A stretch of 64,000 nt of DNA, taken from Pseudocercospora fijiensis CIRAD86. Taxonomy: Eukaryota > Ascomycota > Dothideomycetes > Mycosphaerellales > Mycosphaerellaceae. The translations under genes and the position numbers were made by a program. Location: contig NW_006921534.1 of the NCBI RefSeq assembly GCF_000340215.1, forward strand, positions 3,843,041 through 3,907,040, read 5' to 3'. The notes under the pieces are model-generated. The model saw only the letters and a program-made list of their open reading frames with translations, ran no database searches and was not told the origin of the DNA. Positions 1-12,005 of this stretch are shown here, one piece after another. Each line of letters begins with the position of its first letter. Position 1 is the stretch's first letter.

Positions 1-165
1 CCCTTGCACGTTGCAATTCTGCGTTTCATTTTAGGTCGTACTATACATAGTATAGGCATAAGCGAAGCCTCTCGCCTTCTCTAGCGTTTCTTTATTCCCT
101 ATATTCAATATTACTACGTCGGCTACTACCTACTACCTAAAACGCCTACTACTATATTGTCAAGC
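1..165. repeat. RIP-like repeat scrap at the window edge
   Basis: From about base 20 to 165 the sequence is rich in TA steps and CTA/TAG triplets and poor in CA and TG, like the large mutated block further right. After about base 160 the composition becomes normal. It is probably the end of a decayed transposon that continues to the left of the window. No coding frame or terminal repeat can be seen. Confidence 0.4.
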
Positions 166-778
166 TGTGATGCTGTCTAGAATCATTACCACACTACTCT
201 ACCTCGTCGGGCTTAGACTCGGATATACTACGGGTTGCGAAGGCTGTTAGGATGCTGCGGTAAGGACCTCGTCTCCAAACAGTGCTGGTTGAACTGTTCC
301 TAGGAGGAGGGAACATTTAACGGGTATTATCGGAATGATTCGCTAGGCGGTGGACAGCAATCGGTCAGCCCATAGGTTGTCAGGTGCGCCGAAGGGGCAA
401 TTGCTGGTGGAGTGTTGGGCATCCATGGCAAAGACGTTGGAAATTGGAAGAGTGGATTTTGATGGCCCTTTCATGGAATTTCATGAGGCGCACCTTGAAC
501 ATCCAGGCTGCAGTGCCCAGCAGTGGCTTGGCAGCAGATCCATTGAGGTCCTCCACTTCACTTCATTGATGCGCTGCAGATCAGTGGAGGAAGATAGATA
601 CCTTTGATATTTTCAGAGCACATGATCACTGCATGGCCTAGGCCTTCATCTTGAATTGCCCTTCTGTGCCGTTCATTTGCATTCTCAACACACATTTCGA
701 GGTTCTCGTTCGGAGTTCAAGCTTTCTTTGTCGATCAAAGTCAAAAATTTTGAGCAAGCTTCATTCCCGTCACACTTC
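166..778. other. Intergenic, upstream of adenylosuccinate lyase
   Basis: I see no convincing gene here. Short open frames exist but show no recognisable motif or fungal-type splice pattern. The stretch just before 779 is presumably the promoter and 5' leader of the adenylosuccinate lyase gene. Confidence 0.5.
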
Positions 779-2989
779 ATGGCCGATCTCGGGTTCGTGT
801 CTTCAGGACAACCAACATCCATGATGTCGGGCGATCATGATACTTACCAAAAGTGAGTGGAAACCCACACCAATCTACCAGAATCGCGCCATCAACACAA
901 AAATATCAAACGTCCGTTTGCAAATTTTTGATGCCCAGCAGTCGCACAAAATTTTGGAAGTAGCACATGCATGGAAAATGGACCTTTTCCCCGAAGAGTT
1001 CTACCATGGCAATTGAAATTGTTCGAAATGGGCTGACAGGTCATTCATTAGTCCTCTCAATTCGAGGTACTGCTCGAAGGAGATGAAGTACATCTTCTCT
1101 CCACGAAACCGATTCAGTACATGGCGACAGCTTTGGGTCTACCTCGCAGAATCAGAGAAGGAACTCGGACTGGAAATTTCAGATCTGGCCATCAAGCAAC
1201 TCAAGGAGCATGTTCGCATCGAAGACGACGAATTCGGCGCGGCGGCAACCGAGGAGAAGCGGAGACGACACGATGTTATGGCACATGTGAGTTTACTGCA
1301 GCGCGACAGCTCCGCAGAACGAGCACGACTGGGGTCGAGACCTCAGAGAAATTAGTCCAGTTCTAGCACAGCCGTTGAAAGTGGCAACTCATGTCCTTGA
1401 GCGGCCCGCTGACCTACGTGCCTTCCCTCTAGGTCCATACTTACGGTTTAGTGGCTCCAGCAGCGGCAGGAATCATTCACTGGGGCGCTACGTCTTGGTA
1501 AGCATCGTAAGATCTAGCAACTAAGCTACGAGACAAACAATTATTTACAATAAGGCCTGCCGTCTCGCGGCTTCGGCGGCCAACCTTTNNNNNNNNNNNN
1601 NNNNNNNNNNNNNNNNNNNNNNNNNNNNNNNNNNNNNNNNNNNNNNNNNNNNNNNNNNNNNNNNNNNNNNNNNNNNNNNNNNNNNNNNCAGATCAGACGC
1701 TGATTTCTGTAGCTACGTGACTGACAACGCTGATCTGGTGAGTCGCGGGGAAGTCAGGCTGAGATGATGGCCAACTAACGTCTACAGATCTTTCTGCGCG
1801 ACGCCCTCAATCTGGTCTTGCCAAAGCTGGCCACTGTCATTCAGCGTCTCGCTGTCTTCGCCCAGGAATACAAGGACCTTCCATGTCTTGGTTACACGCA
1901 CGGTCAAGCTGCGCAGCTCGTGACTGTTGGCAAGCGAGCCAGCTTGTGGATCACCGACCTCCTTCGAAATCTGCGCAACTTGGAACGCCAGCGCGACGAA
2001 GTCCTCACATCCTTCAGAGGCGTCAAGGGTACTACCGGCACCCAGGCCAGCTTCTTAGCTATCTTCAAAGGCAACCACGACTTGGTCGACCAGCTCGATG
2101 AATTGGTCACGAAAAAGGCAGATTTCAAGGAAGCTGAGATTTCCACCAGTCAGACCTACTCCCGGCTGATCGATGTTGATGTCATTCACGCTTTGAGCTC
2201 GTTCGGATGCGCATGCGAACGGATAGGCGGCGACATCAGACATTTGGCCATGTTCAAGGAGATCGAGGAACCTTTCGAGGCTGACCAGATCGGCTCAAGT
2301 GCTATGGCATACAAGCGTAATCCAATGCGATCGGAACGACTCTGTTCGTTGGGACGAAAGCTCCACAACTTCAGCGCAGACGCTGAGCAAACGTACGCTC
2401 AACAATGGTTGGAGCGAAGTCTCGATGATTCTGCCATTCGTCGGATCACTCTTCCTGAATCCTTCCTCTGCGCCGATGCCTGCCTAATTCTTGTAAGTCC
2501 ATGTCACGCTCAAAAATTATCAATTTGCTAAATCATCATCAGCTCAACAACATCTCGAACGGTCTCGTTGTCAATAAGGCTGTGATTCAGCAACGCATCG
2601 ATCAGGAATTGCCCTTTATGGCGACTGAGAATGTAATCATGGCCATGGTGGATAAGGGAAAGTCAAGACAGGACGTTCATGAAGAAATTCGGTATGCTCA
2701 CTCTCTTCTGATGCGAAAGCCATGCAACTGACTGCCTAGCGTGCTATCTCACCAAGCCGGTGCTGTTGTCAAGCAACAAGGCCAGCCAAATGATCTCGTC
2801 GAGCGGATCAAAGCGACGGCCTTCTTCGAACCAGTCCTTCCGGAGCTGGAATCCCTTCTCGACCCAAAGACATTTATCGGTCGTTGCCCCGAGTTGGTTG
2901 ACAAGCTCATCGAGCAGAAGGTCAAGCCTGCGCTCGAGGGCTACGCCGAAGCCTTGAAGAACGCGGAAGTTGCGGAGCTGAATGTGTAG
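779..2989 (+). CDS. ADE13: Adenylosuccinate lyase (7 exons)
   Basis: Cleaves adenylosuccinate to AMP plus fumarate and SAICAR to AICAR plus fumarate (purine synthesis, cytosol). My exons are 779-852, 1052-1286, 1433-1497, 1713-1737, 1788-2492, 2543-2691 and 2740-2989, giving 500 aa in frame, close to the usual 480-490. The start is the ATG that leads into [17 protein letters not shown], the family's N-terminus. The superfamily signature [12 protein letters not shown] (flexible loop with the catalytic Ser) is intact, as are [23 protein letters not shown] and the early HDVMAH motif. Every intron has GT..AG ends, and several have a CTGAC branch site (about 1034 and 1410). The third intron holds a 100-N gap (1589-1688), so its length is uncertain but coding is not affected. 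The gene ends 142 bp from the convergent DUF4267 gene. Family assignment is essentially certain. Confidence 0.96.
1589..1688. other. Assembly gap (100 N)
   Basis: A run of exactly 100 N, the conventional scaffold-gap size, inside intron 3 of the adenylosuccinate lyase gene. Coding exons on both sides join in frame, so the missing sequence is intronic. The true length is unknown. Confidence 0.99.
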
Positions 2990-3130
2990 ATGAAATTGCC
3001 GGCAAAAAAGGGGCGGATTTGGTACATATTCCGAGCGAGCCGATTATTGTTGTGGCGTGCAGAACGCTCGATTGAGAGGGAGAGCGTCGAGCAAGCTGCC
3101 TGCATCATAGCGCGTTGTGTGTCCTGACTA

Positions 3131-3592
3131 TTACCACCAAGGGTCATCGCGGCGCCAGTAGAGCAGAGATCCGCCTATAAGCAACGAATTCATGATCCCA
3201 ATTGCATGCCCTGGAGCAAGCTCCGGTACACCGCTATTCTTGACAATGATATAATCCGCAAGTGTCGTGATGACTCCATATCCCACTGCAATCCCCAAAG
3301 CTGTTCTGTCTCGCGTGTAGCAGGCAAACGTGAGGATGAGAGCTCCGTTCTGAAGATTCCTGGCAGCAATGGCTTGTACAAGCGCTTTCTTGGTCTTCTG
3401 GTTCTGGGCCGGGTCTTGAGTATCTTTCGGCGCATCGATGGGAACTCCAAAGCTCTTGGCCCATGCTACTTGGTCATTCAGACCTCCGAGACCGAACATG
3501 ATGCTTTCGGCGCATCCAACGAGGATCGCGAGACATTCGGATGGTGGTGGGAGGTTGTCGAAGAGCTCTCGGCCGAAGCTTCGCGATGCCAT
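3131..3592 (-). CDS. DUF4267-type small membrane protein
   Basis: Single-exon frame of 153 aa. It has several hydrophobic stretches: near residues 20-40, 85-100 (GALILTFACY), 100-120 (ALGIAVGYGVITTLADY) and 125-145. The C-terminus ends LLYWRRDDPWW. This layout (about four membrane spans, charged KKALVQAIAARN before the second span) matches the fungal DUF4267 family, whose function is unknown. It lies tail to tail with adenylosuccinate lyase. The start at 3592 gives the normal family length. Nothing in the sequence points to a specific substrate. Confidence 0.8.
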   Translation of the reverse strand: MASRSFGRELFDNLPPPSECLAILVGCAESIMFGLGGLNDQVAWAKSFGVPIDAPKDTQDPAQNQKTKKALVQAIAARNLQNGALILTFACYTRDRTALGIAVGYGVITTLADYIIVKNSGVPELAPGHAIGIMNSLLIGGSLLYWRRDDPWW

Positions 3593-3949
3593 TGTGTCGT
3601 CTTGCGTTTGGATCTACTTGTTCTGTCGAATGCTGAAGTCGCGCTGTCGTGGATTGGAGAACGCGAAGTGCTCCGTACTGCAACCAAGAAACGCGTCCCA
3701 GCTTACTGCAATACTCGTCATTGAAGCTGCAACACGTCATAATTGATAAGCACACCATTGAGTACATGTACTATGTAGTCTCGTACTCGTGTCCGCCGGA
3801 AACAACACGCTGCTGAAATGTGCTGCGATAAGGTGAAAACAAAAGTCGTCCGGCGACCGCGGTATCGGATGATCGAAGGTTTCGATGGCACCAGCGGTTT
3901 TCTTCGACCTCTGCTTCTGACGGTCTTCACCTACGTATGCTTCGACGTG
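3593..3949. promoter_or_regulatory. Intergenic between divergent DUF4267 gene and NAT pseudogene
   Basis: Shared upstream region of two divergent transcription units. Open frames in it overlap each other on both strands and look like chance. I see no clear regulatory element. Confidence 0.4.
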
Positions 3950-5007
3950 ATGGCCGACCGACATGTGTACAGCAAGAAGGAGCTGGAAGTGTACTTTGAT
4001 CGCATCTGCCTTCCCGAGCCCGAGCGAATCTACGATGTGACAGGGATGTCGAACGACGACAAGATTGATTTCTTACAGCTGCTGCAGAAGCATCACGTTG
4101 TAAAAGTTCCGTAGGAAATTTTGGTGCAGCATTATTCGTGGCATAAGGTGGTCAATGTCAAGCCAAAACATCTGTTCCAAAAGATGGTTCGATCACATGG
4201 ACGAGGAGGGTATGGTCGCGACACACCCAATGCGGGACATGGTGACATCCTTGAGACACGGCTGATGACTGACACCTGGGCAGATATTGTATGGAAGTCG
4301 ACTTCTTCTTCCACTTGATCCTCCTCAGTCTAGGCTTCGATGTATACATGTGCGGATCCAGAATCTACAAATCCGCCAAGGGAGGCTTCGGAGGCTGGAC
4401 ACACGTTGTGAATCTCGTGACGATTGCTGGAACGAAATGGTTATGCGATGCAATGGACCTTCACGACCCGTGCCTCTTCTTCACGGAGAAATCCAGACCC
4501 AAATCGAGCCGGCGCAATATCGACTCCTCCACGAACCAATCCGACAGAACGTCAACCGAACACAAAAGGTCGGGATCTACCAACACCGTTTCAACGAAGA
4601 TCATGATTGGGTGACATATTATTGTTTCCCCGACCTGGAATTCATCCCCGAGGATAGTTATCGAAAGCATGAACTTCGAGCCATGCCTGGACCGCCAGAC
4701 ATTCTTCACTCACAAGGTTGCAGCCGTGAGGTTCACCACGGCGAATGAGAAGAATGGCACGAGGGGACCAGGATCGCCACTCGAGGCCCACATGACCGGT
4801 GAGATTGATGGGGCAATCACACTGAACCACGATGTGCTCAAATGGCGAAGGAATGGCAAGAAGGTGGTAGAATTTCCGTTGAAGTCGGAAACAGACAGGC
4901 TGGAAGCGCTGTGCATGTATTTCGGCATAACTTTCAGCGATGAGGATATCGAAGCGATCAAAGGCACGGCGGCAATGATAGGTTGTACAGCAATGGACAA
5001 TCCTTGA
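3950..5007 (+). pseudogene. Broken arylamine N-acetyltransferase
   Basis: The fungal arylamine N-acetyltransferase family transfers acetyl from acetyl-CoA to arylamines or hydrazines with a Cys-His-Asp triad. Exon 1 (3950-4209) gives ELEVYFDRICLPEP. Exon 2 (4284-5007) opens with GGYCMEV, the catalytic Cys codon being 4288-4290. The His lies in WTHVVNLV and the Asp in WLCDA. Three lesions are visible. A TAG at about 4112 replaces the conserved Trp of the VPWENL-type motif. Near 4450 about 10 bases are missing where the VGFG motif should follow the Asp, shifting frame. Near 4655-4668 a second frame change occurs before MNFEPCLDRQTFF. Downstream frames still resemble the family C-terminus. The G-to-A nonsense change is RIP-compatible, but the surrounding DNA is not RIP-like. 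Sequencing error could explain one shift, hardly all three lesions. Confidence 0.85.
4210..4283 (+). other. Intron of the NAT pseudogene
   Basis: GTATGG...GGGCAG interval of 74 bp with a CTGAC element about 20 bp before the acceptor. Splicing joins GG|A within the GRGGYC active-site motif, so the catalytic Cys follows directly. It shows that the locus was a normally spliced gene before it decayed. Confidence 0.8.
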
Positions 5008-6260
5008 CTGCTTGATTGCTTGGTCATGTAAAGACTCGCAGAGTTCGCAACACCTGGTCTTACAAAGTGGAGATTCTCTGTGCAATGGACAGGCAAGTCT
5101 GGCCGCTTGAAAGAGAGTGCGTGGCGTGCGGACGATGCTGTTCAAGGCTGCCACGACGAGATGAGCTGGCTGGAGATCCTAAGGTATAGTCGCCCCGGTG
5201 CATTAGCTCGCGAGCTGCGTATGTAACACGTGCCCATGCACAGATGAACACGTGGGGGGAGTCGAGTGGCAGACGATTTTATGCAGCGCTGCACGTGTGC
5301 ATGGAGTGCAGGGAGACCCGCGTGAGACGACATTCATGTGGTTCACATGCTGCACTGATGACTTTTTCGATTGGGCCGTGTCATCATTATTGAAAAGCAG
5401 AGAACATGGGAAGTTAGAAGGAGTGTTGACCTTCCATTGTATCATCATTAGCCTCATGTAATCAGCGTTCACCTTCATGAGTGCATGCCTTGCCAGCTCA
5501 TCGCAATCATAACCCAACCCAATCGTTATCCAGTTTTCAAAGGGCCTCCGCGCAAATGCTATCCAAGGACGCCACTAAAAATGCCACCCAAAGCTGTCAA
5601 GGATTTTACAACATTACTCGGAAGGCGAATCATGGCATTCCGAAAGTAGCCCAAGCCTCGTTCAAGTAATCAACTATCCTCTAGCATATCCAATCCGTAT
5701 GTTATAGGGTGCAAGATGACCCTGGTTGATGTGTTGCGGCATGTTGTAAAAAAGTTCGGCGCAAAAGCCGCACAGGCCGAAATTTTGGTGTGCGCAGGCG
5801 AAGTGAAGCTTGGCCAGTGCCGATATGCTTGGACGTGACGGATAATTCGCGGAGAGCGTCACAAGCAATGCCCAGCAAGCCAGACAACACAAAGCCGTCG
5901 GCAATGATTCAAGCACAGCACGTCAGTCCAAGGGCTGAGAGCCTGAATCCATGGTGGTACGGAAATCCCTCCGTCAAGGTGGGAGTTTTTATCTGGGCAG
6001 TGAATGGGAAGCCCAGCCTTCTATCTCCTGGAGCGGCGATCATTACTCGAGGATCCAGAAAGACCTCCAAAGACGCTGGCGCGGTTCGCTCTGGACGAGG
6101 AGCTTGGCGGTCCGGGATTACTCGGAGCAGCTGGCGGAGCGATCAGCTGTATGATCGCTTGGTGCTGCTTTTACTGGAACTTACGTCGGCCGCCATACTG
6201 GTCGTATTGCTGTGCGGGTATGGAGCCGTAAGGGCTATGAAAGTCAGCAAGAGCAGCACG
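5008..6260. other. Intergenic, no gene seen
   Basis: Convergent side of the NAT pseudogene and the disordered-tail protein. An open frame at 5790-6275 (+) has no recognisable domain and overlaps the 3' end of the minus-strand gene, so I treat it as chance. Nothing else is evident. Confidence 0.4.
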
Positions 6261-7349
6261 TTAGAGCATCCATGAATAGGCGAACCTTGGTTGTTGCGGG
6301 CTGACGATGGGATCCCGGTCACGAGCGGATACAGAAGAAACGGTGGCCGCCGGACTAGGGTAGGCATATCTTGGATCCGCATACTCCTGTTGTGGGTATC
6401 CTCTGGAGTCTCGTGGTGGCTCACGTCCTTGTTGAGGCTGTCCAAATCCAGGAGCACCACCATACTGGTCCGATCTACTGGGAATAGAAGGCGCTGGGTC
6501 ATATGGAGACGAGACTGGGACGAAGTAGTTTCCTTGCCTCACGTACCCGGGAGGTGGACCATCATTGGACTGAGGGTAGCTTGGAGCATACCTGGGTTCC
6601 TGTCCATACGGGGCTGACACGGGCGGGCGTGCTCCGAAGCCTGAAATTTGCGTATCCTGTGGGTATGACCTACCATCCGGTGCATATCCTCTGCCATCAG
6701 AGGGAAATGTTCTGCTTTCCGGTGGGTATGCGGGAGCACGGCTGTCCGATGGGTATCCCCTGTTGGGTTGCGGTGGATCAATTTGCATTCTATCAACCGG
6801 TATTCTGTCCCTCGACGACGTAGGCAAGCCATACGGTCCATCCACGGATGGCGAATCTCCTTCGCGGCGATTGTGCGATATTCTTCCGGCGCTGGATGCA
6901 TGGTACGTTGACGATCCAACGTATGGTTCTATTGAAGAGTCAGGTGCTGTTTTCCCCAACGTATCGTAGCTCGGGCTGTTGCTACCTCGTGTACCAGTCT
7001 GGCGCTGTTCTTGTCGCCATCGTGCAGAGTCTGCTCGCAAATCTGCAATCATGGCCTGCGAAATGGGTTAGCATGCGCTCTGATTGCACTGATGTTTCAA
7101 GTGCGGGCGTACACTAGTGAGGTTTCTATAGGCTTTTATCCAGTATCCTTGAACACCCTGTTGGACAGTAAGCACACACACTCGACGGCCTGGTTACGCA
7201 GACGGGCTGCTGACCTGGTTCTCTCCAGTTCCCACGCCGGGGCGGACGGTGGCATCGTTGCCCAGATATCTTTGGATGTCTGCAGAAATGACATGGCGGT
7301 CGATGCCTTCACCGGGAACGAACCACTGGCGCGCTATCTCTTGAGGCAT
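6261..7349 (-). CDS. Conserved fungal protein with ordered N-terminus and Pro/Tyr/Arg-rich tail
   Basis: Three exons on the minus strand: 7215-7349, 7113-7157 and 6261-7055, 324 aa. Splices are in frame and use good sites (GTCAGC..CAACAG and GTACGC..CGCAG). The first 80 residues form an ordered-looking block: MPQEIARQWFVPGEGIDRHV, then DIQRYLG, GVQGYWIKAYRNLT and MIADLRADSARW. I recall similar N-termini in other ascomycete proteins but know no function. The remaining 240 residues are low complexity, with repeated Y-P-x-D-x-R and P-x-x-R units and no Cys, typical of disordered regulatory or RNA-associated proteins. The first ATG preceding the conserved block was chosen. No membrane span or signal peptide is visible. 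Confidence 0.8.
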
Positions 7350-8350
7350 GATGGACACGCCGGCGGGCTTTTCCTGAAGGGCACACACAGAACAGTGGAC
7401 GGGAGTCCTGCCACGAAATGCACGGGGCGATGGTATAGGTATAGATAGGCAAGAAAAGCAGACGGCGCTGCTCGCAGCTCCTGGATGACTGGCCGAGATT
7501 GGATGCACTGCAGTCCTGCGGATGAGATGAAATGGGCGTGGCGGCGGAATATAATAACAAACGGCGGCGAGTCGCAGAGCCTGGAGTGTATGGGTGGGAG
7601 TCGGCCAGCAATCCTGGCGTTGAGTTCAGCGTGACTGGGAAGGGAGGCAACTCAAACACGGGGAGCGGCGGAGGGCGGAGGGCGGAGGGCGGAGGGCGGG
7701 GGCGGGCAGCGTTCGTCGATCTGTCGCTGTCAGTGTTGCAAGAGGAAGGAGGAGGAAACAGAGGGAGGATGGCAGGCAAGCAGAGAAACAAAAGGCGCTG
7801 GCGATGAGACGGGAGGGAAGAGGATAGAGTGGGCATGGGCATGGGCATGGGATGGGATGGATGGATGGGCTGGGTGTGCCGCGTGCGACAGACTGCTGCC
7901 CAACTCAGCGCAGGCGGGTTTGGTGAAAAGGAAAGGCTAAGGCTCAGTGTGCTCCGCTCGCTGCTGATAGGCTGCAGGAGAATAATCGGCCTGTGTGGCG
8001 TGGCTGGAGAATAAGAATATCGCTGGCGCTGGCGCTCGCTGGATTCATCAGTAGCAGTGTGCTGTCGCTGTCATGAGTCAGTTGGCCTTGTCGCCGTCGC
8101 CGCTGCCGTGGCTGTCGCTGTCACTGTCACTGTCGCTGTCCTCGCTTCTCCCGCTGCCGTCTCCTCCCCTCCCCCACACTCGCCAGCGTCCTCACACGTC
8201 GCCCGCCCACGCCCACGCCCACGCCCACGCCCACGCCCACGCCTACGTTCGCCCACGCTGCTGTACGAGGGCAGCGCAAATGACGCCAGCTGTGGCAGTG
8301 GCGACACCCGCCGTTGGCTGGCGAGCTTCCAGTTGGGCCGCAATGTCTGC
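7350..8350. repeat. GC-rich upstream region with simple repeats
   Basis: Upstream of the 6261-7349 gene. It contains a (GGCGGAG)n-like purine tract around 7664-7704, a GGGCAT/GGAT tract around 7832-7870, CTGTCA/CTGTCG hexamers around 8110-8145, and (CCCACG)n around 8200-8245. Short frames across these tracts encode only repeats on either strand, so they are not credible genes. It is probably promoter and 5' UTR sequence with microsatellite expansion. Confidence 0.6.
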
Positions 8351-11300
8351 AGCTAATCATGAACCTTGATGCCACACTACACCAAGCAGCAAACCCGGCC
8401 TGCCATCGCCCAAACACCGGCCTGTCAGATGCCTTCACGCACGCTCACGCCCTCTTCCTACCACCGACCGCCGACCGGTACTTCATCGTCACATCACATC
8501 AATAATATCTATCGCGTACAATAGGAGCAAGATCCGCAAAAGCCTGACCAGGCAGCCTTGCATTCGACATCGCCACGCGCGCTGCAGCTCCCCGACCCAT
8601 GCTGCGAACCAGCGTCACCCACTGTGGCCTACACTCACACTCCTCGCTGACTGCAACATAGATGTAAGCACATTCCCAACGAGCCTGCCGAAGCTCTCGA
8701 TCAGCACTTCGGTGCGCCTTCAAAACCTATCTGGCAGAACAGTGGCCGGCTTCATCATCAACTCATCTCGCCTCGCCAGGCGAAGCATGCATTTCCTCGA
8801 ATGCTCTAGCTGTCGTGGACCACTGCCATTTGTTGCTAATGTATAGACTGCCTGCCTCCCGCCGTCTTTTGCAGATGCATTGCATATGGCCCTCTCTAGA
8901 GCAAGCGAGATGTCAAGGAAGCCTTGTTGACCTTAGGCATCATGCTCTCACCTCTCCTTTTCCAACGACTGCAATATATTGTCGGCTACGTTCATCGCAG
9001 CACGCGCAGCAACCCACCAACGGCACCTGGTACTGGCTGCCGCAGCCAAATGCAGAGAAGTGCTCACCGAACTCGGAAATGTGGAAACACCCAATTTCTG
9101 CTGGACGCCGTCGCGTCACCCTTGATTGTCCTCCGCTGCCTTTCTCCATCTACACAGGCGCCCGAATGTCCTTGCGCATGAGCCTGTCTCGAATCGTGCG
9201 ACAGCATGCTCGAGCTTTCGGATAAGCGATTCGAGAGCACGAACAGAAGGGGAAAATGCCCGAAGCGACGGTTCTGAAGAAGTCCGAGGGTAGCATCGCA
9301 CTGCCCTACGCCCTCGGAACCTTCACCTGTCGAACGACGGACAAGCCAGTAGCAATTGCTTCTAGGGCCACTGCCCAACCTGTGCTAGGCGCAAGGCTAT
9401 GCCTACAGGCACTCATGAACCAGCCTTTCCGACAGATTCCATTAGAGAGTCACAACTACTCCAATGTGCCTTGTGCCTGGAACGGCGGTGAAGGAATCGC
9501 ATACTGTTCTGAACATGCCACGCTTAACGTTCATCACTGCGCTGTCGAACCGGAGCATATCCTGCAAGTAAATTTGCCGACAAGATAATGCTTACTGTAA
9601 GTTCAAACTTCATGTTATGTCTCAAAATATTATTGGACTGCCTCATTATTGGTCCCTGCTTGCGGTAGAGATCACGTCGTACTAGGGCACCTCACGCAGC
9701 AGGCCATTCTCACAAGCTAGGGTTCCGGCGTAGGACTCATTGTCAATCTGCTCTCCGATCTTGCCAATTGGTATCAATGCCAACAAGCTCCAACCTTCAA
9801 TACCTTATGAAATTATAATGGCAATGCAAGGTGCGAGCCTTTGGGCTTCTTGCTGCCCGAATGTTCAGGATTATCGCGTATGTCAAATCAAGTCGCTGAC
9901 GTTAGAAAGATCGACACAACTGTCACAACATGATCCGCGTCGAGAACTAATTTACTGTCACTCGAACATGCCGAAAAGCTTACAACGGCGGACTCTTATC
10001 CGGGTTCTCACTTCATGATGGACTCCCGAATGTGGAAGGGAAGAGGTTGACCGCATTTCATGGCAGTAATCAGCATACACAACAACGTCGATCATTCCTC
10101 TTTGACGCTTATTAGCATCTGATGAAGCATCCTTAGAGCATTCTACACCATTGTCCAGGCATACTATGTATCCAATATGGACCAAAGGAGGCACTGCTCA
10201 ATCATTATTACTAGCGTCTCGTATATGCAGTCGTAAATGCCAAAGTTTCATGACAATGGGTAAGTTACCAGGAGGGCCTGCATGGTCTATCGGGCAGCCC
10301 AACTATAACCATGCTGAGCCTATCTGTCAAGTGTCGGACATGCTCGGATTTTCAGATTTGGTCCTTGCTCGTTTCAACACTGTAGGGACCGGCATAGAAG
10401 TTACATGCAAAACAGCCTTGCTATATGGTCCACGCTTCATTATCATCACCTTTCCATCGGGACCAAGCATGGCTAGGGCTCTCAATCGCAACCATGCCAT
10501 GCCGATGAATCGATAATTTGTCGATTAGCGCACCGGACCGCACTCCGTTGGGCATATACCGCTCCTTTGGGCTGGGCGTAAATGAGACAAAGACGGGCAT
10601 ATTCCTTGAAGCCACGCTGTGCTCCACGGCTTTTTGTACAGATTATTCCGACGATGTCGCCGCATGGCTGCTCAACAAGGCAAGAGGAGCTGTCTGTCCC
10701 CTCTTCTCGGCTCCTGACAACGAGCCACGAGCCGTTGCATAGTTCCTTCACCATAGTGATCTGGACGAAGAGTGGATACAGCGTCTGACCACATCGGAGT
10801 GAAACACTTACTGATTATTTGGGAAAGCTCCTCCACTGCCGATCAGAGATACATATGTGCATCAAGTCTCTCGCGGCTGAGTTGAGCCTTTCACCCTTCG
10901 GCACACTTGTTTTACGATTTCATGCAGCAGAATGCACTCAAAGGAGATGGACATTCGGTACACGCCTCCACGACGTTCGCCTTGCCAGATCAGGACACAA
11001 TGGGCTACACGCTCGTTGCTTCGTTGCTTCGCCTTGTAACGAGCTGGGTCGTCCGCTTTCCCATTGTGTCCACGAGAATGCAACGCGATCATTGACCACG
11101 TCCATGGAGGAACGCTGGCATCGTGGCAGAGGTGCATCGCAAACACCACAGCCACATGTAGTCCTGGCAAGCGCCACAGTCATTGCATTGCATCATGGGT
11201 TTGTCTGTGCAGCGCCATCGCAGCTTCCCGAGTCGCCAACGGTTTGCTTGTTTGCTTGTGCCAAGATAGAAAGCAGGTTTCGATCGCCTTGGCTGATGAG

Positions 11301-12005
11301 GGAGGCGCGCTTCATGGTGGCTGAATGATTGTGAAACAAGCAACCTTCACCTGCACTTCAACATACAAATACCTGCACAAAGCAGAGACTCCGCGGTTAC
11401 GCTACAGATCAACCAGTCGTGAGAGCTAAACACGAAACATGCCTTTCATGTGGACCAAGGTATATGAGCGCGCCTCTTCATGATCGAGACTGCTGACATG
11501 TTATTATCAGAACTGGGGCGGCAAGCACGCAGGCGGGGGTGTTCGCGTCGACAAGCACGGCGTTCATAGGAACCCATTCCGATTCTCCTGCGGTGGTCTG
11601 AACTGCTTCCGCTAAGCAAACACTGCAAACGTCTACCATCATCATACGAAGAAACCTCTACACCCATGGCAAACAACACATACGAGATATGAATCCGCGG
11701 AGACGAGCAAGAGAACGCGAAAGTGTGCGAGAGGTATGCCAGGAGGAACCAGCGATAGCCAATTATTGATTACTTGGCCTGGTGAGACAATGACATAAAG
11801 AACATGAGTGCATTGTTCTGAGCTTGTTCACTACGAGTTGCGACTTTGTCTTATTCCAACGAAGAGTCATGAAAGCCAATCTACGTTGAAGCGTGAGCTT
11901 GTGAATGGGATTGCAGGGCACATATAACACGTCGATTTCCTCGAAGACGAATTTTCGTGCATTACTCCATCAAAGGTTGGGTTATTAGGCGGCTGAGCAT
12001 TCAAC
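8351..12005. other. Gene-poor interval, no gene recognised
   Basis: About 3.6 kb with only short, mutually overlapping frames on both strands (for example 8815-9225, 9256-9588, 10151-10516, 10819-11328). None shows a domain, signal peptide or credible intron pattern. Base composition is normal and not RIP-like. It could hold a noncoding RNA or a fast-evolving gene, but I cannot support one. Confidence 0.4.

Noticed and set aside
3206..3724. 172-codon plus-strand frame
   Set aside because: Shadow of the DUF4267 gene on the minus strand.
8057..8369. Overlapping open frames of about 90-100 codons on both strands
   Set aside because: They translate the CTGTCA and CCCACG simple repeats. All three frames are open for that reason alone.
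8815..11328. Frames of 100-170 codons (8815-9225, 10151-10516, 10819-11328)
   Set aside because: No domain, signal or splice support. Competing frames exist on both strands, and composition looks random.
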